Counted from the first letter of the stretch, positions 7,778 through 16,694 are shown. The stretch: DNA of 64,000 nt from Chloroflexota bacterium (GCA_947475545.1 CANJLL010000009.1:1-64000), one strand, 5' to 3'. Translations and numbers: made by a program. Notes: generated by a model not told the origin, from the sequence alone.

Positions 7778-10408
7778 CTACTTGAGGCGGGCGAGGCCGG
7801 TGCCGGAGCTCCCGGCCGGGCCGTGGTCGTGGCCGTGTCCGGTACCCGCGCTGAGCTGTGCGGCCACGGAGGCGGGCAGCACCGGGAGTTGCCGGCCCGC
7901 GCCGACGAGTTGGCCGCTCGCGGCGGCCCGGTCGCGCCAGGTCTGCTCGCGGCGGATGTACGTCACCTCGGTCTCGCGGTCGATACCGGCGAGGGCGATC
8001 AGGTCGATGGTGGGCTCGGCCCGGCTGGTGTGCGCCAGCTCGTAGTCGCCGCCGTCGCGCAGCGCGTCGTAGGGGCATGCATCGACGCAGATGCCGCACA
8101 GGATGCAGCGGCTCTCGTCCACTTCGTACTTCTGGAGGATGCGCGGCTTGGGCATGAGCGCGCCGGTGGGGCACGTCTCCGCACACCGCCCGCACGACAC
8201 GCACGGGGTGTCGTTGAGGCTCATGTCGAGCGGCGTCGTCACCAGGGTGTCGAAGCCGATCCGCATGAAGTCGTAGCACGCGGCGCCCACCACCTCGGCG
8301 CACACGTTGGCGCACCGCCCGCAGTCGATGCAGCGCGACGGCTCGCGGAGGATGAAGGCGTGGCTGTCGTCGCGCACGTAGTCGTGGTTGCTGCCGGTGA
8401 ACCGGTTCTCGGTCACGGAGCGGTAGCCGGCGCCGTGGTCGTGGCCGGGCTCCAGCGTCTTGAGCGTGGTCCCGTACTCGATGCCCATGCGCCGCAGGTC
8501 GCAGAAGCCGATGGCCTCGCACGTGCACTGCAGGCAACGGGTGGATTCGGCGACCGCCTGCTCGCGCGTGTACGGCAGCTCGTACTCCACGTAGCTCCGG
8601 TTGCGCTCCTCGGCCTCCATCGCCGCCATCCGGTAGCGCGGCTCCTTGGCCTCGCTGGTGAAGGGGACGATGCTCAGGAACTCGGGCTGCGGCTCGGCCA
8701 GGATCTGGCGGGCACGGATGCCGGAGAGGTCCTGGCCCTGCAGGTACGCGTCGACCGCGTAGGCGGCGCGCCGGCCCTCGGCGATGGCCTGGACCACGGT
8801 GGCGGCCCCGACCCGGACGTCGCCGGTGCCGAAGACGCCCTTGCGGCCGGTCTCGAACGTGACGGCGTCGGCCTTGAGGCGGTAGCGCGCGGCCTGGACG
8901 CCCTGGTTGCCGGGGCCGATCCAGGTCAGGTCCGGGCCCTGGCCGATGGCCAGCAGGACGCGGTCGCACGGGATGACGAACTCGGTCCCGGGCGCGGGCT
9001 CCGGGCGGCGTCGGCCGGAGGCGTCGGGCGCGCCCAGGGCCATGCGGATGAACTCGACGCCGGTGACCTTGCCGGTCGCTACGTCCTTGATGACGCGCGT
9101 GGGTCCGGCCTGGAAGATGGCCTGCACCCCCTCCTCGATGGCCTCGTGGACCTCGCCGGACGCCGGCATGTCCTTCATGTCGCGCCGGTAGACCAGCGTC
9201 ACCTCGGCCGCGCCCTGGCGGACCGAGGTCCGGGAGCAGTCCATGGACGTGAAGCCACCGCCGATGACGACGACGCGCTTGCCCGTGTGGTCCGGGTAGG
9301 GCAGGCCCAGCGTGGCGGTGCGCAGGTACTCCAGGCCGTCGATCACCCCGTCCGCGTCCTCGTTCGGGATGCCCAGCTTGTTGGTGTCGTAGCAGCCGAT
9401 GGCGACGACGACGGCGTCGAAGCCCTGGTTCTGCAGGTCGTCGAGCGAGAAGTCCTTGCCCAGCGCCTGGTTGCAGACCATCCGGCCGCCGAGGCGGGTG
9501 ACCGACTCGTACTCGGCCTCCAGGACCTCCACCTTGGGCAGGCGGTACTGGGGGATCCCGTAGCGGAGCATGCCGCCCGGGGCCGCATCGCGCTCGAAGA
9601 TGGTGACGTCGTGGCCGGCGATCAGCAGGTAGTACGCGGCCGACATGCCGGCGGGACCCGAGCCGATGACGGCGGCGCGCCGCCCGGTCTTGGGCTGGAG
9701 CTCGAACGGGATGGGCGGGTCGATCCCCTGGTCCAGCATGGCCTTGAGGACCTGGTCGCCCGCGTGCCGGTGGCTATCGCGGATGGCGATGGCCTCGTCA
9801 ACCTCGTCGCGCCGGCAGTGCTCCTCGCACGGCGCGGGGCAGACGCGGCCCAGGACGGACGGGAACGGGATGGTGCGCTTGAAGATCCGGGCCGACTCGC
9901 GCCACTCGCCCTCGGCGTTCTGCTTGAGGAAGCCGGGGATGTCGATATGGCTGGGGCACTTGTTCTGGCAGGGCGGCAGGCAGTAGGCGTTGTGGTCCGA
10001 GAAGATCAGCTCGAGGTTGGTCTTCCGGAGGCGCCGGAGGTCCTCGGTCTGGGTCTGGACCTTCATCTCCGGCTCGGCCTGGCGCGAGCACGAGATGGGC
10101 GGATGCTCCTCGCCCTCGACCTCGACGACGCACATGCGGCAGGCGCCGAAGCCAGGCAGCTTGGGCTCGTAGCACAGGGTGGGGATCTCGATCCCGTTGT
10201 CGCGGCAGACCTCGAGGATGGTCTGGCCCTCGCGACCCTCGACGACCTGGCCGTCGACCTCGATCCGGATGACCGGGGTGGACTGCGGGCGCTGGGGCGC
10301 GTCGGCGGTCAGCAGGCGCTCCGCGAGCGCACGCTCCGCAAGCGCACGCTCCGCAAGCGCTTGCTCGGCGTCCGCGGAGGAGGTGGGTCGGGAGAGCAGG
10401 TCGGTCAT
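7778..10408 (-). CDS. Multi-domain NuoG replacement: 2Fe-2S + GltD-like flavoprotein + ferredoxins + NuoI C-terminal half
   Basis: 876 aa, sitting at the NuoG position in the operon. Domains in order: a variable N terminus with an ALAER pentapeptide repeat (17-31); a NuoG-type 2Fe-2S domain with Cys79, 90, 93 and 107 (spacing 10/2/13, as in NuoG); a Fer4_20 domain (about 135-225: CLPPCQNKCP, GRVCPAPCEEHC); and a GltD/NfnB-like dinucleotide oxidoreductase. The oxidoreductase has an FAD motif GSGPAGMSAAYYL near 249, an NAD(P) motif VVVIGGGFTSMDCSR near 375 and a closing GTGDVRVGAATV. Next come a Cys-rich linker and three CxxCxxCxxxC ferredoxin motifs (CIDCGRC, CVSCGRC, CILCGIC). The last motif and the following GGDYELAHTSRAEP resemble the second half of NuoI. 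The molybdopterin-like domain of NuoG is absent. It may let complex I take electrons from NAD(P)H at its own flavin; that function is inferred. Confidence 0.85.
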   Translation of the reverse strand: MTDLLSRPTSSADAEQALAERALAERALAERLLTADAPQRPQSTPVIRIEVDGQVVEGREGQTILEVCRDNGIEIPTLCYEPKLPGFGACRMCVVEVEGEEHPPISCSRQAEPEMKVQTQTEDLRRLRKTNLELIFSDHNAYCLPPCQNKCPSHIDIPGFLKQNAEGEWRESARIFKRTIPFPSVLGRVCPAPCEEHCRRDEVDEAIAIRDSHRHAGDQVLKAMLDQGIDPPIPFELQPKTGRRAAVIGSGPAGMSAAYYLLIAGHDVTIFERDAAPGGMLRYGIPQYRLPKVEVLEAEYESVTRLGGRMVCNQALGKDFSLDDLQNQGFDAVVVAIGCYDTNKLGIPNEDADGVIDGLEYLRTATLGLPYPDHTGKRVVVIGGGFTSMDCSRTSVRQGAAEVTLVYRRDMKDMPASGEVHEAIEEGVQAIFQAGPTRVIKDVATGKVTGVEFIRMALGAPDASGRRRPEPAPGTEFVIPCDRVLLAIGQGPDLTWIGPGNQGVQAARYRLKADAVTFETGRKGVFGTGDVRVGAATVVQAIAEGRRAAYAVDAYLQGQDLSGIRARQILAEPQPEFLSIVPFTSEAKEPRYRMAAMEAEERNRSYVEYELPYTREQAVAESTRCLQCTCEAIGFCDLRRMGIEYGTTLKTLEPGHDHGAGYRSVTENRFTGSNHDYVRDDSHAFILREPSRCIDCGRCANVCAEVVGAACYDFMRIGFDTLVTTPLDMSLNDTPCVSCGRCAETCPTGALMPKPRILQKYEVDESRCILCGICVDACPYDALRDGGDYELAHTSRAEPTIDLIALAGIDRETEVTYIRREQTWRDRAAASGQLVGAGRQLPVLPASVAAQLSAGTGHGHDHGPAGSSGTGLARLK
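10319..10375 (-). repeat. 15-bp coding tandem repeat in the NuoG-like gene
   Basis: Near-identical 15-base units encode ALAER three times in a row plus a degenerate copy, upstream of the 2Fe-2S domain. They form a short charged helical spacer. Copy number is likely to vary between strains. Confidence 0.75.
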
Positions 10409-10415
10409 TGTCCCC

Positions 10416-11738
10416 TCAGTTGACCGGTCCGGCGGCCACCGCGATGGGATGGCAGACGCCGGCGGGACAGGTGCTTCGGAGGATGTGGTCCTCGAGCTCC
10501 GCCCGGAAGTATCGCATCCCGGTCGTGAGCGGGAGGGTCGTCAGCCGCTCGTGGTCGCACAGAGCGGAGGCCACGATATCGGCGGAGAGGTCCGCGAGGA
10601 GGCCCGGATCCGCTGGCCGGCTGGTGCCCGTGACGATGCGCTCGCCGATCTCGGCGAGGCGGCGGGTACCGATCCGGCACGGGATGGTCTTGCCGCAGGC
10701 CTGGGCCGAGCACCAGCTGGTGAGGAGCCGCGCCAGGTCCACGACGCAGGCGCGGTCGTCGGCGACCACGATGGATCCGGAGCCAACATGGGCGCCGGCG
10801 GCGCGCAGGGCGTCGAAGTCGTACGGGGTGTCCAGCAGCTCGGCCGGCAGGAGCCCGCCCGACGGGCCGCCGATCAGCAGTGCCTTGATGGGTCGCCCGT
10901 CCGCTGCGGTGCCGGCCAGGGCGATGATCTGACGCAGCGGCGTGCCCAGCGGCACCTCGGCCAGCCCCTCGCCGGCAGGGCCGCGCAGGTGCACGAGGAT
11001 GGTGCCGGGCGCGTTCTTGCTGCCGGTCTTGGCGAACGCCTCCGGTCCGTTGACGATGATCCAGGGCACGGTCGCGAGGGTCTGGACGTTCTGGACCAGG
11101 GTGGGCTGGCCGTGCAGGCCGTTCGTCGCGGGGTAGGGCGGCCGCTGCTCGGGCTGGCCGCGCCGGTTCTCCAGGGCCTTCAGGAGGATGGTCTCCTCGC
11201 CGAGGAGGTAGGCGCCCTGGACCGGTCGGACCACGACGTTCAGGGTGCGGCCGCTGGCCAGGATGTTGTGGCCCAGGAGACCGGCGTCCTCCGCGGCGGC
11301 GATGCACGCCCGGAGCCGCCGGATGGCCTCCGTGCTCTCGGCGCGGACAGCGATGATGATCTCCGAGGCCTCGACCGCCAGAGCGGCGATGGCCGCGCCC
11401 TCGATCACGGCGTACGGGTTGCGCTCCAGCAGCTCGCGGTCGCCGAAGACGGCGGGATCGGCGCCGTAGCCGTTGGCGACGACGTACCGGGTGTCCGAGG
11501 CCGACTCAGCCACGATGCGCCACTTGTCCGCGGCGGGATAGCCGGCGCCGCCGCGGCCGCGCAGCCGGGCGGCGGCGATGACGGCGATGGTGGCGGTGGG
11601 GCCATCGCGCAAGGACCGGCGCAGGCCTTCGAAGGCGTGGTTGCGCACCGCGGCGTCCAGGTCCGTGGGATCGGCGGCCGCCGTCCGGGGCAGGAGGATC
11701 GCCGGCCAGTGGGGCGGGGTGGCGATGATGGTGGTCAT
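10416..11738 (-). CDS. nuoF: NADH-quinone oxidoreductase subunit F, divergent
   Basis: 440 aa. Homologous to the FMN- and NADH-binding subunit. The glycine-rich loop GRGGAGYPAADKW (61-73), GEET (180-183) and RRGQPEQRPPYPA are conserved. Two functional sites differ from the family. The NADH/FMN loop, normally NADExEPGTFKDR, reads NGYGADPAVFGDR (89-101). The N3 cluster motif, normally SCGKCxPCR, reads ACGKTIPCR, so the middle Cys is Thr351 with Cys348, Cys354 and Cys394 remaining; an extra Cys343 sits nearby. It ends with CPAGVC, as in Hnd/Hox-type NuoF proteins. The flavin and cluster may be altered or lost. The start overlaps the NuoI/E stop by four bases. Confidence 0.85.
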   Translation of the reverse strand: MTTIIATPPHWPAILLPRTAAADPTDLDAAVRNHAFEGLRRSLRDGPTATIAVIAAARLRGRGGAGYPAADKWRIVAESASDTRYVVANGYGADPAVFGDRELLERNPYAVIEGAAIAALAVEASEIIIAVRAESTEAIRRLRACIAAAEDAGLLGHNILASGRTLNVVVRPVQGAYLLGEETILLKALENRRGQPEQRPPYPATNGLHGQPTLVQNVQTLATVPWIIVNGPEAFAKTGSKNAPGTILVHLRGPAGEGLAEVPLGTPLRQIIALAGTAADGRPIKALLIGGPSGGLLPAELLDTPYDFDALRAAGAHVGSGSIVVADDRACVVDLARLLTSWCSAQACGKTIPCRIGTRRLAEIGERIVTGTSRPADPGLLADLSADIVASALCDHERLTTLPLTTGMRYFRAELEDHILRSTCPAGVCHPIAVAAGPVN

Positions 11739-12379
11739 GCGTCGGCCTGCCGTCCGGCACCGGTGGCGGCCGCGAGCGCGGCGAGGTACGGCGCCGCCGA
11801 GGGCGCCGATGCCGGTGCGCCCAGGGCGCCCAGCCGGAGGTGGTCGTAGAACGAGGCGGTGCCGTAGATCTGCGCATACCCGGTGCCGGTCCGCTCGGAG
11901 ATGCGCATCAGGGCCCCAACCGGCAGGTAGTCGAAGGCCGCCTGGGTTGCCTCGAGGATGCCCAGCAGCTGGGCCGGGTCATGGTCGAAGTCCTCGAGGA
12001 TGCTGTCCACGGCCGCGATGTCGATCGGCGTGAAGCGCTCGTAGGCGGGATCCGGCACGGGACGGCCGGAGCGCCGCAGCGCGGACTCCTCGCGACGCTC
12101 GCCGTAGGTCTCCGCCGCGCCCCAGTGGACGTGGAAGCGGCCCTTGGTGTCCATGCCGCCCATGTCGATGCACTCGATGGGGCAGGCCTGGGCGCACTGG
12201 AAGCAGGTCTCGCACTTGAGTGAGCCGTTCTCGTCGTAGAGCAGCTGGAGGCGGCCGCGGAACTTGACCGCGACGTCTGAGGGGACCTCGGGGTAGCGGA
12301 TGGTGACCTTGGGCTGGAAGAACCGCCGCAGGGTCAGGCTCATGCCCCGCACGAGGCCGATGCCGGGGATCAGGTTCAT
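11735..12379 (-). CDS. NuoI N-terminal half fused to truncated NuoE helical domain
   Basis: 214 aa. Residues 1-80 match the start of NuoI (GMSLTLRRFFQPKVTIRYP, FRGRLQLLYDE) and include one 4Fe-4S motif, CETCFQCAQACP. The second NuoI motif is absent here; a matching segment occurs at the C terminus of the NuoG-like protein. Residues about 115-190 match the N-terminal helical bundle of NuoE (PAQLLGILEATQAAFDYLP, IYGTASFYDHLRL). The thioredoxin-like part of NuoE with its four 2Fe-2S cysteines is missing; the protein instead ends in an Ala-rich tail. The gene lies between nuoH and nuoF, where nuoI/nuoE would be expected. No frameshift is apparent: both junctions with neighbours are tight. Confidence 0.82.
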   Translation of the reverse strand: MNLIPGIGLVRGMSLTLRRFFQPKVTIRYPEVPSDVAVKFRGRLQLLYDENGSLKCETCFQCAQACPIECIDMGGMDTKGRFHVHWGAAETYGERREESALRRSGRPVPDPAYERFTPIDIAAVDSILEDFDHDPAQLLGILEATQAAFDYLPVGALMRISERTGTGYAQIYGTASFYDHLRLGALGAPASAPSAAPYLAALAAATGAGRQADA

Positions 12380-12392
12380 GGTCGCACCACCA

Positions 12393-13739
12393 TCACCGGC
12401 CCACCACGAGGATGGCCCCGGCCGTCACGAACAGGTTGAGCAGCGCGGCGGGCATCAGCCACTTCCACGCGAAGCCCATGAGCTGGTCGATCCGGACGCG
12501 CGGCAGCGTGGCGCGCATCCAGACGAACGTGAAGACGAAGACGTAGGTCTTGGCCAGGAACCAGAGGAGGCCGGCGACCCAGTCGAACGAGACGAAGGCC
12601 CAGACGCCAAGGAGCCCGACGACCGCGACGTTGAAGAGGACGAAGCCCAGGACGATCGCCTGCCACGCGGGCATGGCGCTCCGGGTCAGGAGGAACGGCA
12701 GGCTGAGGACGAGCGTCCCGACGAGCGGCACGATGGCGATGCCCAGGAGCAGCCAGATCCCCAGGCTCCCCGGATCCAGCAGGATGGCGAGGGCCGGGAA
12801 GGGGAACGGCGCGTTCCAGCCGCCGAAGAAGAGGGCCACGGTCATCGCCGAGACGATGAACACGTTGACGTACTCGGCAAAGAAGAAGAACCCGAAGCGC
12901 ATCCCGGAGTACTCGGTGGCGAAGCCGGCCACGATCTCCGAGTCCGCCTCGGTCAGGTCGAACGGCGTCCGATTGGCCTCCGCCGTCACGGCGATGAAGA
13001 AGATCAGGAAGCCCAGCGGCTGCTGGAAGACGTACCAGTTGGTAAACCAGCCGGACTGGTTGGCGACGAGCTGGTTGACGCTCATGGTGCCGGCCAGGAG
13101 CAGGAGGCCCGCGACCGACAGGGTCAGCGGGATCTCGTAGCTGACCATCTGGGCCGCGGAGCGGAGGCCGCCCAGCAGGGAGTACTTGTTGAAGCTGGAC
13201 CAGCCGGCCATCAGCAGGCCCACGACGGCCAGCCCGCCCATCGCGAAGAAGTAGAGCAGGCCGATGTTGAAGTCCTGCGCGAACAGGCCGGGGGCAAACG
13301 GCAGGACGACCAGCGTCATGACGCTGGAGCCGTAGACCACGACGGGGGCCAGGGTGAAGATCAGCGGGTCTGCCCTCGAGGGGGTGAAGTCCTCCTTCAT
13401 GAGGACCTTCAGGCCGTGCACCACGGACAGGAGCGTGCCCCACGGGCCCACCCGGTCCGGTCCCACCCGCAGGTTCATGAAGGCGATGATCTTCATCTCC
13501 ATGAAGATGATCAGGAACGCGGTGGGGATCGTGATCACGAGGATGATCGTGGCCGCGACCAGGAAGCGGAGCACCGCGCCGTACTGGCTGGCCAGCTCGA
13601 CGATGGGTCCGCCCAGGATGCCGACGACCAGGGCCAGCGCCACGCCGAGCGCGAGGAGCAGCGGGATCGCGGTGAAGATGACCTTCCCCGGCAGGGTCAG
13701 GCGACCCCACGCGCGCGACATGACGGTCATGACGCGCAC
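12393..13739 (-). CDS. nuoH: NADH-quinone oxidoreductase subunit H
   Basis: 448 aa (or 445 from the ATG at 13730). The membrane subunit that forms the quinone-entry chamber with B and D. About nine helices. Family segments seen are MKIIAFMNLRVGPDRVGPWG, EANRTPFDLTEADSEIVAGF and the TFVWMRATLPRVRIDQLM loop. Glu/Arg residues of the E-channel are present. It lies 22 bases after nuoD and 13 before the NuoI/E gene. The N-terminal stretch is longer than usual. Confidence 0.95.
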   Translation of the reverse strand: MRVMTVMSRAWGRLTLPGKVIFTAIPLLLALGVALALVVGILGGPIVELASQYGAVLRFLVAATIILVITIPTAFLIIFMEMKIIAFMNLRVGPDRVGPWGTLLSVVHGLKVLMKEDFTPSRADPLIFTLAPVVVYGSSVMTLVVLPFAPGLFAQDFNIGLLYFFAMGGLAVVGLLMAGWSSFNKYSLLGGLRSAAQMVSYEIPLTLSVAGLLLLAGTMSVNQLVANQSGWFTNWYVFQQPLGFLIFFIAVTAEANRTPFDLTEADSEIVAGFATEYSGMRFGFFFFAEYVNVFIVSAMTVALFFGGWNAPFPFPALAILLDPGSLGIWLLLGIAIVPLVGTLVLSLPFLLTRSAMPAWQAIVLGFVLFNVAVVGLLGVWAFVSFDWVAGLLWFLAKTYVFVFTFVWMRATLPRVRIDQLMGFAWKWLMPAALLNLFVTAGAILVVGR

Positions 13740-13761
13740 CGGCGAGCGTGGCGTGGCGCGC

Positions 13762-14973
13762 TCACTTGTCGATTCCGCCCATGATCGGGTCCAGGGAGGC
13801 GTTGATCGTCATCCAGTCGGCCAGGAGCTGGCCGGGCATCAGCAGCGTGAAGGACTGCAGGTGCAGGAAGCTGGGGTCATGGATGCGGAAGCGGAACGGC
13901 TGGTCCGTCCCGTCGCTCACGGCGTAGATGCTGTACTGGCCACGCGGTCCCTCCACCGTGGCGAAGGCGCGGCCCGGCCGCGGGCGCATCAGGCGCGGGA
14001 CCTGGGCCATCACCGGCCCGTCCGGCATCTGGTGGAGGCACTGGTCGATGATCCGCAGGCTCTGCTTGATCTCGTCGATCCGGAGCAGGTAGCGGGCCAG
14101 GCTGTCTCCCTCCGACCGGGTAGGGATGTCGAAGTCCAGCTCCGGGTAGACGGAGTAGGGGTGTGCCCGGCGGATGTCGAACGGGACCCCGGTAGCCCGC
14201 AGGTTGGGGCCGGTCCAGCACATCTTGAGCGCGGTCTGCGAGTCGATGGTGCCCACGCCGCGGTTGCGCCGGACGAAGACCTCGTTCTCGTTCAGCAGCC
14301 CCTGGTTGGCCTCGACCTGGGCCGTGGCCCGGCCCATCCAGTCGCCGAGGCGGCTCATGAACTCGTGGTTGAGGTCCCCGTTGACGCCGCCGATCCGGAA
14401 GTAGTTGAAGAGCATCCGCTGGCCCGTGATGGACGCCAGCATCTCGACCATCTCGTCGCGCTCGATGAAGCTGTACAGGATGGGCGTGATCCCACCCAGG
14501 TCCAGCGCGTGGAAGCCCATGGCGAGCAGGTGGCTGGAGATCCGGTTCAGCTCGCCCGTGAGGACGCGGATGTACTCGGCGCGGCGCGGGACCTTGATGT
14601 CCAGCAGTTTCTCGTAGGCCATGACCGCCGGCCACTCGCAGAAGAGCGAGGAGACGTACTCCAGGGGATCCATGTACGAGATGGTGTGGTGGAAGTCCGC
14701 GTTCTCACACAACTTCTCGACGCCGCGGTGGAGGTAGCCCAGGACCGGGTCGATGTCCACGACCCGCTCGCCGTCCAGCTTCATGACCACGCGGAGCACC
14801 CCGTGCGTGGACGGGTGGTGCGGGCCGATGTTGACCAGCATCTCGCCGTCGGCGACGGTGTAGAACTCGTGCTCGCGCTCGGTGCGCGGCGGGTACGGCG
14901 GGATGGGCTCGAAGCTGCCCAGCTGCTCGTCGAGCGTGACGCGCGGGTCGTCCATGGACGCGTGGGTGGTCAT
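13762..14973 (-). CDS. nuoD: NADH-quinone oxidoreductase subunit D
   Basis: 403 aa from ATG 14973. The 49-kDa homologue, forming the quinone pocket. Conserved parts are NIGPHHPSTHGVLRVVM, DPVLGYLHRGVEKL, and the C-terminal end DPIMGGIDK. The quinone-binding His and Tyr are in the HHPSTHG and SYMDPLEY segments. The Arg in LHRGVEK is in the region where the mammalian homologue NDUFS2 is dimethylated by NDUFAF7, a homologue of the MidA-type gene located at the other end of this operon. Confidence 0.96.
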   Translation of the reverse strand: MTTHASMDDPRVTLDEQLGSFEPIPPYPPRTEREHEFYTVADGEMLVNIGPHHPSTHGVLRVVMKLDGERVVDIDPVLGYLHRGVEKLCENADFHHTISYMDPLEYVSSLFCEWPAVMAYEKLLDIKVPRRAEYIRVLTGELNRISSHLLAMGFHALDLGGITPILYSFIERDEMVEMLASITGQRMLFNYFRIGGVNGDLNHEFMSRLGDWMGRATAQVEANQGLLNENEVFVRRNRGVGTIDSQTALKMCWTGPNLRATGVPFDIRRAHPYSVYPELDFDIPTRSEGDSLARYLLRIDEIKQSLRIIDQCLHQMPDGPVMAQVPRLMRPRPGRAFATVEGPRGQYSIYAVSDGTDQPFRFRIHDPSFLHLQSFTLLMPGQLLADWMTINASLDPIMGGIDK

Positions 14974-14986
14974 GTCTCTCCCCGTC

Positions 14987-15532
14987 CTACGCCCTTGTCC
15001 GGCGCACGAGCGTCTTGCCCGGGGCGAGGGGCGCCTGGGGCTGCTCCATGTGGCGGACGCCGCCGCCCGGGGAACGGGCCGCGTCATCCGGGAGGTAGAA
15101 GTCCTTGCGGAGCGGGAAGCTGGTGTAGTCCGCCGGCATGTAGATGCGCCGGAGGTCCCGGTTGCCCTCGAAGATGATCCCGAACATGTCGTAGGCCTCG
15201 CGCTCCATCCACTCCGCTCCTCGCCAGAGGAACGTGATGGACGGGACGCGCGGGTCCTCGCGGGGCAGGCCATCCGCGATCACGCGCAGCCAGTCGCTGG
15301 TGGTGGTGCTCCACAGGTGGTAGACGACCTGCATGGCCGTCCCGGTGTCGACGCCGGCGAGGTCCGCCAGGAGCTGGAAGTGGAAATCGGGGTCGTCGTG
15401 CAGGGTGCGCAGCACGTCCGGCACCTGGGCCGGGGCAATCCGGATCTCGGTCTCGTCGTGGCGCTGCCGGACGGGGCCCTGGAGCCCCTCTCCGAACCTG
15501 GCCTCCAGGCGGCGCTTGAGCGCGGCGTCCAT
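14987..15532 (-). CDS. nuoC: NADH-quinone oxidoreductase subunit C
   Basis: 181 aa from ATG 15532, with two bases between it and the nuoB stop. The 30-kDa peripheral-arm subunit. The signature EREAYDMFGIIFEGNRDLRRI followed by PLRKDFYLP is present. The C-terminal tail after residue 160 is basic and proline-rich. Normal length; not fused to nuoD. Confidence 0.94.
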   Translation of the reverse strand: MDAALKRRLEARFGEGLQGPVRQRHDETEIRIAPAQVPDVLRTLHDDPDFHFQLLADLAGVDTGTAMQVVYHLWSTTTSDWLRVIADGLPREDPRVPSITFLWRGAEWMEREAYDMFGIIFEGNRDLRRIYMPADYTSFPLRKDFYLPDDAARSPGGGVRHMEQPQAPLAPGKTLVRRTRA

Positions 15533-15534
15533 CG

Positions 15535-16230
15535 CTAGACGTCCGTGGGGACGGTTGGGCCGATGGCGCGCTCCGGCCAGTGGCCGCGACGGTCCTTCAC
15601 CAGCTGCTGGAGCTTCATCATCCCGTAGATCAGGCCCTCGGGCCGCGGCGGGCAGCCCGGCACGTAGACGTCCACCGGCATGATCCGATCGATCCCTTCG
15701 ATGGTTGAGTAGCTCCGCTTGTAGCGGCCGCCCGAGCACGTGCAGTCGCCCATCGCGACGCACCACTTGGGCTCCGGCATCTGCTCCCAGAGGCGCAGGA
15801 GCGGCCCGGCCATCTTGGTGGTCAGCGTGCCGGCCACGATCAGCACGTCCGCCTGGCGGGGGCTGGCGCGGAACGGGAACATGCCGAACCGGTCGATGTC
15901 GTTCTTGGACGTGGCGCTGGACATCATCTCGAACGCGCAGCAGGCCAGGCCCGACAGGAGCGGCCAGAGGCTGTTGGCGCGGATGAGGTCCAGGACGTAG
16001 TCCGCCTTGGTGGGGATGACCTCCAGGGCGCCGCCCCAGCGCGCGTCGTCGCGGCGGGCACCCTCCGTCTCCGCCCATTCGCGGAGGTGCGTGTACTCGG
16101 AGGTGTTGGCCGCGGTGGCGGCCGGCCCGGTGGGGGTCCAGAGCGTGTTGGGGACCACGATGGCCTCCGCCACGTCCCGCGCGCCGGATGCCGCCGGAAG
16201 TGCGGTCCCCGTGGCGTCGTTCACCGCCAT
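15535..16230 (-). CDS. nuoB: NADH-quinone oxidoreductase subunit B
   Basis: 231 aa from ATG 16230, overlapping the nuoA end by ten bases. It carries cluster N2, the last iron-sulfur centre before quinone. Cluster ligands are visible in [10 protein letters not shown] (adjacent Cys pair), GDCTCSGG and [10 protein letters not shown]. An N-terminal extension of about 60 residues precedes the core. Cys-Thr-Cys in the third segment, instead of the common Cys-Ala-Asn, adds one Cys near the cluster. Confidence 0.95.
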   Translation of the reverse strand: MAVNDATGTALPAASGARDVAEAIVVPNTLWTPTGPAATAANTSEYTHLREWAETEGARRDDARWGGALEVIPTKADYVLDLIRANSLWPLLSGLACCAFEMMSSATSKNDIDRFGMFPFRASPRQADVLIVAGTLTTKMAGPLLRLWEQMPEPKWCVAMGDCTCSGGRYKRSYSTIEGIDRIMPVDVYVPGCPPRPEGLIYGMMKLQQLVKDRRGHWPERAIGPTVPTDV

Positions 16231-16577
16231 GTGAGGACGCCCTTCCGCCAGGCATACGCCAGGCCCAGGAGGAGGATGGCCACGAAGACCACCATGCTCA
16301 CGAAGCCGGTCGCCATGAGGTCGCGGAACACGATCGCCCAGAGGTAGATGAAGATCACCTCGATGTCGAAGGCGACGAAGAGCAGGGCGTAGATGTAGAA
16401 GGAGAGACCGAACCGCCCGTGGGTGTCGCCGTACGTATCGATGCCCGATTCGTAGGGAACGCCCTTGTGGACGTCGCCCCGGTTCCGGTGGGAGATCAGC
16501 CATGCGGCGCCGATGGTGACGAAGACGAACGATACGGCCGCGAACGCGAAGCCCACGACGTACCAGACTGCGGTCAA
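16221..16577 (-). CDS. nuoA: NADH-quinone oxidoreductase subunit A
   Basis: 118 aa, three membrane helices, first gene of the nuo operon. The family loop [19 protein letters not shown] (normally YECG...; the loop Cys is Ser here) and [21 protein letters not shown] are seen, including the conserved acidic pair. The loss of the loop Cys means the classical active/deactive thiol switch is absent, as in many bacteria. Confidence 0.94.
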   Translation of the reverse strand: MTAVWYVVGFAFAAVSFVFVTIGAAWLISHRNRGDVHKGVPYESGIDTYGDTHGRFGLSFYIYALLFVAFDIEVIFIYLWAIVFRDLMATGFVSMVVFVAILLLGLAYAWRKGVLTWR

Positions 16578-16685
16578 GCGGTCCTCACTTCGCGCGGTGC
16601 CGGTCCGACTGGGCGTGCACGCGACTCCTGGTTGCTGATCTCCGGACGACGCAAAAGCGCCCCGGAAATCCCGGACACTGGGACC

Positions 16686-16694
16686 ATTCTAGCA
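16686..16694 (-). promoter_or_regulatory. Candidate extended -10 promoter of the nuo operon
   Basis: The minus strand reads TGC-TAGAAT, an extended -10, about 109 bases before the nuoA start and in the only sizeable gap (176 bases) before the operon. No good -35 match is seen at 16-18 bases. The implied leader of about 100 bases has no recognisable riboswitch. Confidence 0.5.

Noticed and set aside
7547..10423. 958-residue open frame antisense to the NuoG-like gene
   Set aside because: Shadow of the real gene; repetitive Asp/Val/Leu/Gly-rich translation without motifs.
10416..12379. Frameshifted or degraded canonical nuoE/nuoF/nuoI
   Set aside because: All frames are open, junctions are four-base overlaps, and the missing NuoI half is found in a neighbouring gene, so a real rearrangement fits better than decay.
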